A stretch of DNA of 47,975 nt. It comes from Cyanobacteria bacterium M_DeepCast_200m_mx_001 (lineage in GTDB: Bacteria; Cyanobacteriota; Cyanobacteriia; PCC-6307; Cyanobiaceae). The stretch is from positions 1 through 47,975 of the forward strand of contig VGQL01000003.1 in NCBI GenBank assembly GCA_016882415.1, written 5' to 3'. The position numbers and the translations under genes are program-made. Below the pieces are notes generated by a model. That model did not search any database, was not told where the DNA came from, and saw nothing but the letters and a program-made list of their open reading frames with translations. Positions 7,924 through 18,514 of the stretch are shown here, one piece after another; positions within the stretch are counted from its first letter, which is position 1; each line of letters begins with the position of its first letter.

Positions 7924-9232
7924 GCCAGGCGCCGCAGCCGCTGGAGCCATTGTGACCCCTGCGGCCATCCCCGCCGGGGCCACGGCATCCCAGCTGGCGG
8001 CACTGGCCTGGCGGCGGCTGAACCCCGAGCGCTGGCCCCTGCCGCCGCAAGCCTTCCCCACGGGCGCGGCCCTGGTGGGGGGCGCGGTGCGCGATGCCCT
8101 GCTGGATCGCCTGCCCCCCCAACCGGATCTGGATCTGGTGGTGCCGGAGGACGCCATTGCCCTCTGCCGGCAACTGGGGCGGCGCCATGGCGGCAGCGTG
8201 GTGGTGCTGGATGCGGAGCGCTCCATCGCCCGACTCGTGATCCAGGGCTGGAGCATCGACCTGGCCCGCCGGGAGGGGGACTGCCTCGAGCAGGACCTGG
8301 GCCGGCGGGACTACCGCCTCAACGCCATGGCCCTGCCCCTGGGGGCGGAGCCGCAGCTGCTGGACCCGCTGCAGGGGCTGACGGACCTGCGGCAAGGGCA
8401 GCTGATGGCGGTGGCGGAGGCCAACCTGCTGGATGACCCCCTGCGGCTGCTGCGCGGGGTGCGCCTGGCCTGCGAACTGGGGTTCGCCCTGGAACCGCAG
8501 ACCCAGCGGTGGCTGCAGGTCCACCACGCCCGCCTGGCGGATGTGGCGGGCGAACGGGTGCTGGCGGAGCTGGAGAAACTGGCCGCCAGCCCCACGGGCA
8601 GCGTTGGGCTCGCGCAAGGCCTGGCCTGGGGGCTGCTGCAGCCCTGGCAAGCGGCGCCTGCCGCCCCGGAAGCCGCAGCGCTGCTGGAGCAACTGGGGCC
8701 GGAGCAGCCCCAACGGCTGGGGCTCAACGGCACCGAAGCGCAGCAGGCCCTGCCGCTGGCACGGCTGGCGGCGGTGCTCGATGGGGCGGGCCTGCAACGG
8801 CTGCGCAGCAGCCGGCGCCTGCAGCAACGGGTGGAGCAGCTGCGCCGCTGGCGCCAGCGGCTGGGGGCGGAAAGCCCCGACGCCCGGGCCGAACGGCTCT
8901 CCGAGGCGGAGCGGCTGCGGCTGCAGCGCGACCTGGAGGAGGACCTGCCCGCCCTGCTGCTGACCTGGCCCACAGAGGCCGCCCAGGCCTGGCTGCGGCG
9001 CTGGCGCGACCCCAACGATCCGTTGTTCCACCCGCGGGCCGCCATCGACGGCCTCACCCTGCAGCGGGAGCTGGGGCTGAAGGCGTCACCACGGCTGGGG
9101 TCCCTGCTGCAACACCTGATGCTGCAGCGGGCCTTCGGCCGGGTGCAGGGGCGTCTGGAGGCCCTGGAGGCCGCCCAGCGCTGGCTGGAGCGCCACCCGG
9201 CCGATGTTCAGCCGGCACCGCGCCGTGATTAA
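7916..9232 (+). CDS. cca: CCA tRNA nucleotidyltransferase / poly(A) polymerase family
   Basis: This class II nucleotidyltransferase adds or repairs the 3' CCA of tRNAs. Head-domain motifs are in order: GGAVRDALL, the metal-binding DLDLV, RRDYRLNAMALPL, LLDPLQGLTDL and LLDDPLRLLRGVRLA. The Leu/Arg-rich C-terminal half fits the helical body and tail, and no HD phosphohydrolase motif is seen. The first ATG (7916) overlaps the ycf34 start. A second ATG (7922) or a GTG (about 7952) would also precede the conserved domain, so the N-terminal few residues are uncertain. Substrate choice (C, A or both) cannot be read from motifs alone. Confidence 0.92.
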   Translation: MHMPGAAAAGAIVTPAAIPAGATASQLAALAWRRLNPERWPLPPQAFPTGAALVGGAVRDALLDRLPPQPDLDLVVPEDAIALCRQLGRRHGGSVVVLDAERSIARLVIQGWSIDLARREGDCLEQDLGRRDYRLNAMALPLGAEPQLLDPLQGLTDLRQGQLMAVAEANLLDDPLRLLRGVRLACELGFALEPQTQRWLQVHHARLADVAGERVLAELEKLAASPTGSVGLAQGLAWGLLQPWQAAPAAPEAAALLEQLGPEQPQRLGLNGTEAQQALPLARLAAVLDGAGLQRLRSSRRLQQRVEQLRRWRQRLGAESPDARAERLSEAERLRLQRDLEEDLPALLLTWPTEAAQAWLRRWRDPNDPLFHPRAAIDGLTLQRELGLKASPRLGSLLQHLMLQRAFGRVQGRLEALEAAQRWLERHPADVQPAPRRD

Positions 9233-9326
9233 CTTTCCCTGCAAAGGCGTTTATCAACGACCTCAAACACGCCAGGCCTGCCACGGGTCTTCTGCCTCTC
9301 GATCCGCGCGACAGAACCCCTGAGCA

Positions 9327-9365
9327 CGCATCGAAACGCATCGATTCGCAGTTCATTTGCGTTTC
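9327..9365 (+). promoter_or_regulatory. Possible 5' leader structure before the RNA-binding protein gene
   Basis: The 229-nt gap between cca and the RRM gene is the largest clear leader on this side of the window. It holds a direct repeat of CGCATCGA (9327-9334 and 9337-9344, 10 nt apart). It also holds an inverted repeat GAAACGCA (9333-9340) / TGCGTTTC (9358-9365) with a 17-nt loop. The surroundings are less GC-rich than the coding DNA. A TAACTT at 9230-9235 could be the -10 box, giving a leader of roughly 220 nt. Cyanobacterial RRM genes are often cold-regulated, so an RNA switch is plausible but unproven. Confidence 0.4.
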
Positions 9366-9461
9366 AAGCGGCGACTTCAGCCCGGTTGGCCGCAGCGGTT
9401 GACCGTCGATGGCGGAGCCGGCAGTTCTGGCCAACACCCCTGTTTCCCCTCTCCTGATCCC

Positions 9462-9884
9462 ATGAGCGTTCGCCTCTACGTCGGCAACCTGCCGCAGAGC
9501 TTTGACAACCAAGAGCTCGATGCCCTGTTTGCCAGCGTGGGGGAAGGAATCCGCTTCAAGGCCGTTCAGGACCGTGAGACCGGCGCCGGCCGCGGCTTCG
9601 GCTTCGCCAACGTGGATGACGAGAAGGTCGCCGATGCCGTGATCGAGCAGCTCAACGGCCGCGAGTTCGGCGGCAACGCCCTGCGGGTGGAGCGCTCCGA
9701 GCGCCGCGATGAGCGCCGCGGCCCCAACGACCGCCGCCCCGCCGCCGGCAACGCCGTGGCCCGCAAGGCCGTGAACAAGGTGGTGCACCGCGATGACGTG
9801 GAGGCCGGCGCCCCCGACCCCCGCTGGGCCGGCGAACTGGCCAAGCTCAAGGGCCTGCTGGACGGCCAGAAGGCGGCCGTTTGA
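9462..9884 (+). CDS. RRM-type RNA-binding protein
   Basis: The protein has 140 residues. One RNA recognition motif fills residues 1-82, with RNP2 (LYVGNL) near the start and RNP1 (RGFGFANV) at about 44-51. A basic, Arg-rich linker follows (RRDERRGPNDRR), then a short tail that lacks the Gly-rich region of many cyanobacterial Rbp proteins. Family members bind single-stranded RNA and several are cold-induced. The ATG is directly before the RRM. An open frame extends 35 codons upstream but lies in the leader and shows no conserved sequence. The alpha/beta hydrolase gene follows after 47 nt. Confidence 0.9.
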   Translation: MSVRLYVGNLPQSFDNQELDALFASVGEGIRFKAVQDRETGAGRGFGFANVDDEKVADAVIEQLNGREFGGNALRVERSERRDERRGPNDRRPAAGNAVARKAVNKVVHRDDVEAGAPDPRWAGELAKLKGLLDGQKAAV

Positions 9885-9931
9885 GGCCCCAACCCGCCGC
9901 GCCACTGCACCGCTGAACAGGCAGCTCTGAC

Positions 9932-10888
9932 ATGCAGGAAGCCAGCTGGTCCTGGGGCACCCATCGGATCAGCTACCTGCGCGTGGCAGGCCCCCGCGAC
10001 GGCTCTCCCCCCGGGAGGGCCGTTTTGTGTGTGCACGGCTTCGGCGCCTCCAAAGGCCATTGGCGCCACAACGTGCAGGCCCTGGCCGCAGGGGCCGATG
10101 TGTACGCCATCGACCTGCTGGGGTTCGGAGCGAGCGCCAAACCCCCCTCCCAACTGGTCGGCGAAGCGGCCAGCAGCGGCAGCGTGCGGTACTGCTTCGA
10201 CCTCTGGGCTGAGCAGCTGAGGGCCTTCACGGAGCAGGTGATCAACCGCGACCAGGGCCAGCCCTGCGCCCTGCAGCTGATCGGCAACTCCATCGGCGGC
10301 GTGGTGGCCCTCAACGCCGCACGGCTGCTGGAACACCAGGGCAACCCCGCCCGGCAGGTGATCCTGATCGACTGTGCCCAGCGGGAACTCGACCTCAAAC
10401 GCCTGGCGGAGCGACCCTGGGGCGCCCAGCTGGGGCGGCCACTGCTGATGGCCCTGGTGCGGCAGCGCTGGCTGATTGGCAGCCTGTTTCAGCTGCTGGC
10501 CCGGCCGGCGGTGGTGCGCCAGGTGCTGCGCCAGGCCTACCCGAGCGGTGCCCATGTGGACGACGAGCTGGTGGAGCTGCTGGTGCAGCCCAGCCGGGAC
10601 CCTGGGGCCCGGGAGAGTTTTCGCGGCTTCGTGAATCTGTTCGACGACTGGCTGGCACCCCAACTGCTGGAGCAGCTGCGGACGCCGGTGCGGATGCTCT
10701 GGGGAGGGGCCGATCCCTGGGAGCCCGTGGCGGAAGCCGAGCGCTGGCGGAATGCGTTCGCCTGCATTCAGGAGCTCCAGGTGCTGCCGGGATTGGGGCA
10801 CTGCCCCCACGATGAGGGCCCTGAGCAGGTGAATCCGATCCTGCGGCGCTGGCTGGAGCTGGGCTGGGGCGCGCGAAGCGGGCCCTAG
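9932..10888 (+). CDS. Alpha/beta-fold hydrolase
   Basis: A 318-residue alpha/beta hydrolase with an HGFGAS oxyanion block (about 35-40), nucleophile S120 in IGNSIGG, a probable acid in the GGADPWEP segment and a catalytic His in GLGHCPHDEG. No signal peptide is visible. The nucleophile elbow with a second small residue (GNSIGG) is usual in cyanobacterial and plastid members of this family, some of which act on chlorophyll derivatives or lipids; the substrate here cannot be told. It ends 4 nt inside the convergent crtB gene, next to the carotenoid pair. Confidence 0.85.
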   Translation: MQEASWSWGTHRISYLRVAGPRDGSPPGRAVLCVHGFGASKGHWRHNVQALAAGADVYAIDLLGFGASAKPPSQLVGEAASSGSVRYCFDLWAEQLRAFTEQVINRDQGQPCALQLIGNSIGGVVALNAARLLEHQGNPARQVILIDCAQRELDLKRLAERPWGAQLGRPLLMALVRQRWLIGSLFQLLARPAVVRQVLRQAYPSGAHVDDELVELLVQPSRDPGARESFRGFVNLFDDWLAPQLLEQLRTPVRMLWGGADPWEPVAEAERWRNAFACIQELQVLPGLGHCPHDEGPEQVNPILRRWLELGWGARSGP

Positions 10889-11811
10889 CGGGCCTGGGCG
10901 ATCACAAACGAGCGCGGCAGATCCAGGAGCTTTCCGGCGGTGGGCACATAGGCCCGGTGGTTGAAGACGTCGTAATTGAGCTCCTCGATCACATCGAGGA
11001 TGCCGCGGTAGAGCCGCAGCGACGCCCACACGGGCCAGCGGGCATCCGGTGCCAGCCAGCGCACCCCCGCCTCGGAGCGGGCAAACCAATCGCGGGCACG
11101 GGCCACCTGAAACCGCATCAGCTCGCGCCAGGCGTCATTCACGGTGCCGGCCAGCAGCTCCGCTTCGCTGTAGCCGAAACGCGCCAGGTCTTCCTGGGGG
11201 AGATAGATGCGGCCGCGGCCCCGGTCCTCGCCCACGTCCCGCAGGATGTTGGTGAGCTGGTTGGCGATGCCCAGGGCCACCGCCGCCTCGCTGGTGTCCG
11301 GGGCCTCGCTCCAGGGGGCGGAGGTATAGGCGGGATCGATGCCCATCACCTCCTGGGTCATCAACCCCACGGTGCCCGCCACCCGGTAGCAATAGAGATG
11401 CAGCTGCTCAAAGCTGGCGTAACGGGTGGTGGTGAGGTCCATCCGCATGCCCTCGATCATGTCGAGGTAGGGCTGCAGGGGCTGGGGGTAGTGCTCCAGG
11501 GTGTCCACCATCACGCGATCCAGGCCGTCGGCCACTTCACCGCGGAACAGGCCGCGGGTGCGCTGCTCCCAGGCATCAAGGCGTTCCGCCAGCTCGGCCT
11601 CAGGCCTGGCCTGGGCCTCCGGGCTGTCCATCAGCTCGTCGGTGCGGCGGCACCACACGTAGATGGCCCAGATGGCGCGGCGCTTGGCCGGCGGCATCAG
11701 CAGGGTGCCCAGGTAGAAGGTTTTGGCCCACTCAGCCGTTTCCCGCCGGCAGGCCTCATAGGCCTGCTCCAGTGACGGGATCGCGGTGCCGGGGGCGGGG
11801 GCGATGACCAC
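10885..11811 (-). CDS. crtB: Phytoene synthase (CrtB)
   Basis: CrtB joins two geranylgeranyl diphosphates head to head to make 15-cis-phytoene, the entry to carotenoid synthesis. Both metal-binding Asp-rich motifs are visible: the first in CRRTDELMD (about residues 53-61), the second in NILRDVGEDRGRGRIYLP. The 308-residue length is typical of cyanobacterial enzymes. The start is a GTG that begins 6 nt after the crtP stop, so crtP and crtB form one operon, the usual cyanobacterial order. Confidence 0.97.
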   Translation of the reverse strand: MVIAPAPGTAIPSLEQAYEACRRETAEWAKTFYLGTLLMPPAKRRAIWAIYVWCRRTDELMDSPEAQARPEAELAERLDAWEQRTRGLFRGEVADGLDRVMVDTLEHYPQPLQPYLDMIEGMRMDLTTTRYASFEQLHLYCYRVAGTVGLMTQEVMGIDPAYTSAPWSEAPDTSEAAVALGIANQLTNILRDVGEDRGRGRIYLPQEDLARFGYSEAELLAGTVNDAWRELMRFQVARARDWFARSEAGVRWLAPDARWPVWASLRLYRGILDVIEELNYDVFNHRAYVPTAGKLLDLPRSFVIAQAR

Positions 11812-11817
11812 CGCCGT

Positions 11818-14375
<2,558 letters not shown>

Positions 14376-14378
14376 GCC

Positions 14379-15371
14379 TCAGGGCTGGGGCTGGGGTTCC
14401 GGTGTGGCTGCGGGCTGGTTCTGCAGCAGGGGCCGGCGCAGGGGGCTGTCGGGGCTGGCGAACACCGGCAGGATCTCCTTGCGGAAGGCATCGGCCGCCC
14501 GGGAGCAGTAGCGGGAGGGGTGGCTGATCAGCTTCAGCTGGCGGCGCACCGAGAGATCCGCCAGGGCCGGACGGTGCAGGCTGCCGGCGGCCAGCTCGCG
14601 CTCGATCGACACCACCGGCAGGAAAGCGGCCCCCAGGCCGCTCTGCACGGCGTTCTTGATGGCCTCAAAGGAGTTGAGCTCCATCTCGATCTTGAGGCGG
14701 GCCACATCCAGGCCCGAGCGGGCCAGCAGCTGGTCCACCATCTTGCGGGTGGTGGATTGGGCATCCAGGCACACGAAGCCCAGGCGGTAGAGGTCGTCCT
14801 TGCTGAGCTCGGGCAGACGGGCCAGGGGATGCTTGGTGGGCAACACCAGGGCCAGCTCATCACTGGCGTAGGGCACCACCTGCAGCAGCTCATTCAGTTC
14901 GCTGGGCAGCTCCCCGCCGATGATCGCCAGGTCGATCTGGCCATTGGCCACGCTCCAACCGGTGCGCCGGGTGCTGTGCACCTGCAGCTGCACGGCCACG
15001 TCGGGGTATTTCTGGCGGAACAGCCCGATCATCCGGGGCATCAGGTAGGTGCCCGTGGTCTGGCTGGCCCCCACAATCAGCGAGCCGCCCTTGAGGTTGT
15101 GCAGGTCGTCGAGGGCGCGGCAGGCCTCCTGGCACTGGCTGAGGATGCGATCGCAATAGCTGAGCAGCAGGTGCCCCGCCTCCGTGAGCTGGGCCTTGCG
15201 GCCGCCCCGGTCGAACAGGGAGACATCCAGCTGCTTCTCCAGGTTCTGGATCTGCAGGCTCACCGCCGGCTGGGTGACGTAGAGGCTGTCGGCGGCCTTC
15301 TTGAAACTGCCTTCGCTGGCGATGGCCCGCAGGATGCGCAGCTGATCAAGGGTGAAGGGCAGATCAGCCAT
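14379..15371 (-). CDS. rbcR: LysR-family regulator, RbcR/Ycf30 type
   Basis: The 330-residue protein has an N-terminal winged helix (about residues 6-65: [20 protein letters not shown], then [13 protein letters not shown]) and a LysR substrate-binding domain. The sequence closely resembles the cyanobacterial and plastid RbcR/Ycf30/CmpR group, which controls Rubisco, CO2-uptake or NDH genes in response to carbon metabolites. Among these, RbcR is the most likely because picocyanobacteria usually keep one such gene beside ndhF. It is divergent from the NnrU-like gene. A TAGAGT box lies 32 nt before the start (15409-15404). The last residues (PEPQPQP) are low complexity. Confidence 0.85.
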   Translation of the reverse strand: MADLPFTLDQLRILRAIASEGSFKKAADSLYVTQPAVSLQIQNLEKQLDVSLFDRGGRKAQLTEAGHLLLSYCDRILSQCQEACRALDDLHNLKGGSLIVGASQTTGTYLMPRMIGLFRQKYPDVAVQLQVHSTRRTGWSVANGQIDLAIIGGELPSELNELLQVVPYASDELALVLPTKHPLARLPELSKDDLYRLGFVCLDAQSTTRKMVDQLLARSGLDVARLKIEMELNSFEAIKNAVQSGLGAAFLPVVSIERELAAGSLHRPALADLSVRRQLKLISHPSRYCSRAADAFRKEILPVFASPDSPLRRPLLQNQPAATPEPQPQP

Positions 15372-15470
15372 GCAGGGGCGCTGCGCTTCCGCGAAGGTGA
15401 TGAACTCTAGGGGGGATCACCGGCCGCTCAGGCGGGTGGCGAGAATCGCGGTCCCTTCCGCCCGAGCCGC

Positions 15471-16223
15471 GTGCAGCTCCCCCTGTCGGCCCCCAGCGAT
15501 CTGCACCACAGCAGCTGGGTGATGCTGGCTCTGCTCCTGGCGTTCGCGGTGGTTCACAGCGGCGGCGCCTCCCTGCGGGCCTGGGGTGCGGAGCGCATCG
15601 GCGAGCGGGCCTGGCGGTTGCTGTTCGCCGCGGTGAGCATTCCCTCCGCCGTGGTGGTGATCGGCTATTTCCTGGCCCACCGCTACGACGGCGTGCGGCT
15701 CTGGAACCTGCAGGACCAGCCCTGGATCGTGCCAGTGGTGTGGAGCGGCACCGCCATCAGCTTTCTCTTTCTCTACCCGGCCACCTACAACCTGCTGGAG
15801 ATCCCGGCGGTGCTCAAACCCCAGGTGCGCCTTTACGCCACCGGGATCATCCGCATCAGCCGCCATCCCCAGGCGGTGGGGCAGATCCTCTGGTGCGCCA
15901 CCCACCTGCTCTGGATCGGCAGCAGTTTCATGGTGGCCGCCTGCGTAGGCCTGATCGCCCACCATCTGTTTGCGGTGTGGAACGGGGATCGCCGCCTGGC
16001 CAACCGCTTCGGGCCCGCCTTCGAGGAGCTGCGGGCCAGCACCTCGGTGCTGCCCTTCCGGGCGGTACTGGATGGGCGGCAGCCGCTGGTGCTGGCGGAA
16101 TTTCTGCGGCCGGCCCAACTGGGGATCGCCATCGCCGTGGGGGTGTTCTGGTGGGCCCACCGCTTCATCGGCGCCGGCGCCACCGCCTTCTCCCGCACGG
16201 CCCTGGCCCACTGGCTGGGCTGA
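15471..16223 (+). CDS. NnrU-family membrane protein, possible 15-cis-zeta-carotene isomerase
   Basis: A 250-residue integral membrane protein with about six hydrophobic segments and NnrU-family blocks: AFAVVHSGGASLRAW near residue 24 and GIIRISRHPQAVGQILW near 124-140. Plant Z-ISO, a heme-dependent isomerase acting between PDS and ZDS, belongs to this family, and oxygenic phototrophs carry close relatives. The conserved His residues in VHSG and SRHPQ are candidates for heme ligands. The location 2.2 kb from crtP agrees with a carotenoid role but does not prove it. The start is GTG 15471; a GTG/ATG near residue 17 would remove only a non-conserved leader. Confidence 0.75.
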   Translation: MQLPLSAPSDLHHSSWVMLALLLAFAVVHSGGASLRAWGAERIGERAWRLLFAAVSIPSAVVVIGYFLAHRYDGVRLWNLQDQPWIVPVVWSGTAISFLFLYPATYNLLEIPAVLKPQVRLYATGIIRISRHPQAVGQILWCATHLLWIGSSFMVAACVGLIAHHLFAVWNGDRRLANRFGPAFEELRASTSVLPFRAVLDGRQPLVLAEFLRPAQLGIAIAVGVFWWAHRFIGAGATAFSRTALAHWLG

Positions 16224-16268
16224 TCCGCAGCCCCCCACACAGCGGCGGAAACCCAGCAAAGGCCTGCC

Positions 16269-16274
16269 TACACT
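16269..16274 (+). promoter_or_regulatory. Possible -10 box for ndhF1
   Basis: TACACT ends 23 nt before the ndhF1 ATG. The same hexamer occurs at nearly the same distance before ndhD1. No convincing -35 is seen. Confidence 0.4.
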
Positions 16275-16297
16275 CGAGCCGATTGCCCCAGCGCCGG

Positions 16298-18310
16298 ATG
16301 CCCTCGCCCGCCGAACTCGCCTGGCTGATCCCGGTGTTGCCCCTGGCGGGGGCCTGCCTAGTGGGCCTGGGGCTGATCAGTTTCAACCGCACCATCAACC
16401 GGCTGCGCAAGCCCGTGGCGCTGCTGCTGATCAGCTGCGTGGGGGCGGCGGCGGTGCTGAGCTACGCCGTGCTGGCCCAGCAGCTGGCGGGGGCCGGCGC
16501 CACCGAGGTGCTGTTCAACTGGGCCAGCGCCGGCACCTTCACCCTGGAGATGGGCTTCCGGGTGGATGCCCTCGGGGCCGTGATGCTGGCCCTGGTCACC
16601 ACCATCGCCCTGCTGGTGATGGTGTACTCCGACGGCTACATGGCCCACGACAAGGGCTATGTGCGCTTCTTCACCTATCTGGCCCTGTTCAGCAGCTCGA
16701 TGCTGGGCCTGGTGATCAGCCCCAACCTGCTGGAGATCTATGTGTTCTGGGAGCTGGTGGGCATGTGCTCCTACCTGCTCGTGGGCTTCTGGTACGACCG
16801 CGATGGCGCGGCTAATGCCGCCCAGAAAGCCTTTGTGGTGAACCGGGTGGGCGACTTCGGCCTGCTGCTGGGGATCCTGGGGCTGTTCTGGGCCACGGGC
16901 AGCTTCGGCTTCGAGGAGATCGGCAGCCGCCTGCAGGAGGCCATCGCCAGCGGCAGCGTCAGCACCGCCGTGGCCGTGCTGCTCTGCCTGCTGGTGTTCA
17001 TGGGGCCGATGGCGAAATCCGCCCAGTTCCCCCTGCACGTGTGGCTGCCCGACGCCATGGAGGGCCCCACCCCGATCTCCGCCCTGATCCACGCCGCCAC
17101 CATGGTGGCGGCGGGTGTGTTCCTGGTGGCCCGGCTGCAGCCGGTGTATGTGCCCTTCCCCCAGGTGCAGCTGTTCATCGCCGTGATCGGCACGATCACC
17201 CTGGTTTTGGGGGCGTCGATCGCCCTCACCCAGATGGACCTCAAAAAGGGCCTGGCCTACAGCACCGTGAGCCAGCTCGGCTACATGATGCTGGCCATGG
17301 GCTGCGGGGCCCCGGTGGCGGGCATGTTCCACCTGGTGACCCACGCCTTCTTCAAGGCGATGCTGTTCCTGGGCTCCGGCTCGGTGATCCACGCCATGGA
17401 GGACGTGGTGGGGCACGAACCGGTGCTGGCCCAGGACATGCGCCTGATGGGGGGCCTGCGGCGCTGGATGCCCGTCACCAGCACCACCTTCTTCATCGGC
17501 TGCCTGGCCATCAGCGGCATCCCGCCCCTGGCGGGCTTCTGGAGCAAGGACGAAATCCTGGGCCAGGCCTTCGGCAGCTTCCCGTTGCTGTGGGCCGCCG
17601 GCTTCCTCACCGCCGGCATGACCGCCTTCTACATGTTCCGGCTCTACTTCCTCACCTTTGAGGGATCGTTCCGCGGCAACGACACGGCTCTGCAGGCCCA
17701 GCTGCTGGCGGCCGCCGGCAAGGGTGGTGAGGAGCACGGTGAGGGCCATGGCCACAGCCACGCCGAGCACCCCCATGAATCGGGCTGGCAGATGGCCATG
17801 CCCCTGGCGGTGCTGGCGGTGCCCTCGGTGCTGGTGGGTCTGCTGGGGGTGCCCTGGAACAGCCGCTTCGGCTTCCTGCTGGATCCCCACGAAGCCGCCG
17901 AGGTGGCAGAGCACTTCAGCTGGGGCGAGTTCCTGCCCCTGGCCGGCGCTTCGGTCACCATCTCGCTGGTGGGCATCACCGTGGCGGTGCTGGCCTACGC
18001 CCTGCGGCGCCTGGATCTGGGGGCCGCCGTGGCCGGCCGTTTCCCGGCGGTGAATGCCTTCCTGGCCAACAAGTGGTACCTCGACGACATCAACGACAAG
18101 TTGTTCGTGCAGGGCAGCCGCAAGCTGGCCCGCTCCGTGCTGGAGGTGGACTCCAAGGTGGTGGACGGCGTCGTGAACCTCACCGGCCTGGTGACCCTCG
18201 GCAGCGGCGAAGGCCTCAAATACTTCGAAACCGGCCGGGCGCAGTTCTATGCCCTGATCGTGTTCGGCGGCGTCATCGCCCTGGTGGTGCTCTTCGGCGC
18301 CCTCGGCTAA
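16298..18310 (+). CDS. ndhF: NAD(P)H-quinone oxidoreductase subunit 5 (NdhF1)
   Basis: NdhF1 is the distal proton-pumping subunit of the NDH-1L complex used in respiration and cyclic electron flow. The 670-residue protein shows the antiporter-like core (about residues 60-420), including FWELVGMCSYLLVGFWYDR, FPLHVWLPDAMEGPTPISALIHAATMV and LKKGLAYSTVSQLGYMMLA. A His-rich loop (six His within residues 478-495) precedes the C-terminal helices. The C-terminal part (NKWYLDDINDKLFVQGSR) fits the NdhF1/L-form rather than the CO2-uptake NdhF3 or F4. The ATG at 16298 is chosen because MPSPAELAWLIP starts the first helix. ndhD1 follows after a 204-nt gap. Confidence 0.96.
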   Translation: MPSPAELAWLIPVLPLAGACLVGLGLISFNRTINRLRKPVALLLISCVGAAAVLSYAVLAQQLAGAGATEVLFNWASAGTFTLEMGFRVDALGAVMLALVTTIALLVMVYSDGYMAHDKGYVRFFTYLALFSSSMLGLVISPNLLEIYVFWELVGMCSYLLVGFWYDRDGAANAAQKAFVVNRVGDFGLLLGILGLFWATGSFGFEEIGSRLQEAIASGSVSTAVAVLLCLLVFMGPMAKSAQFPLHVWLPDAMEGPTPISALIHAATMVAAGVFLVARLQPVYVPFPQVQLFIAVIGTITLVLGASIALTQMDLKKGLAYSTVSQLGYMMLAMGCGAPVAGMFHLVTHAFFKAMLFLGSGSVIHAMEDVVGHEPVLAQDMRLMGGLRRWMPVTSTTFFIGCLAISGIPPLAGFWSKDEILGQAFGSFPLLWAAGFLTAGMTAFYMFRLYFLTFEGSFRGNDTALQAQLLAAAGKGGEEHGEGHGHSHAEHPHESGWQMAMPLAVLAVPSVLVGLLGVPWNSRFGFLLDPHEAAEVAEHFSWGEFLPLAGASVTISLVGITVAVLAYALRRLDLGAAVAGRFPAVNAFLANKWYLDDINDKLFVQGSRKLARSVLEVDSKVVDGVVNLTGLVTLGSGEGLKYFETGRAQFYALIVFGGVIALVVLFGALG

Positions 18311-18362
18311 GCCCCAGCGTCAAACAGGCCCCTAGCCGTCAGATGCCCGCCTCCCTCCAAAT

Positions 18363-18428
18363 GGTTGGGGTGTTGCGCCGAGGCGATGTCCGCCCACGCG
18401 GTGAGCGCCTCGGCGCAACACCCCAACC
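18363..18428. repeat. Long perfect inverted repeat between ndhF1 and ndhD1
   Basis: The arms 18363-18385 and 18406-18428 are perfectly complementary over 23 bp. The 20-nt centre contains a further 4-bp stem (CCGC 18390-18393 / GCGG 18398-18401, loop CCAC). The structure begins 53 nt after the ndhF1 stop and ends 86 nt before the ndhD1 start. No U-run follows on either strand, so it is not a standard Rho-independent terminator. It could be an mRNA-stabilising or processing hairpin, a cruciform, or a small palindromic repeat element. I did not notice another copy in this window. Confidence 0.9.
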
Positions 18429-18484
18429 CACAACGCTCTGTGTGACATCCGGCACGGCAACCGGGCAGACCTGAGCAGGATTTC

Positions 18485-18490
18485 TACACT
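18485..18490 (+). promoter_or_regulatory. Possible -10 box for ndhD1
   Basis: TACACT ends 24 nt before the ndhD1 GTG start and lies 57 nt downstream of the inverted repeat. It suggests that ndhD1 has its own promoter, with the hairpin separating it from ndhF1. Confidence 0.4.
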
Positions 18491-18514
18491 CCGGCCAGCA
18501 CCCAGCGCCGATCA

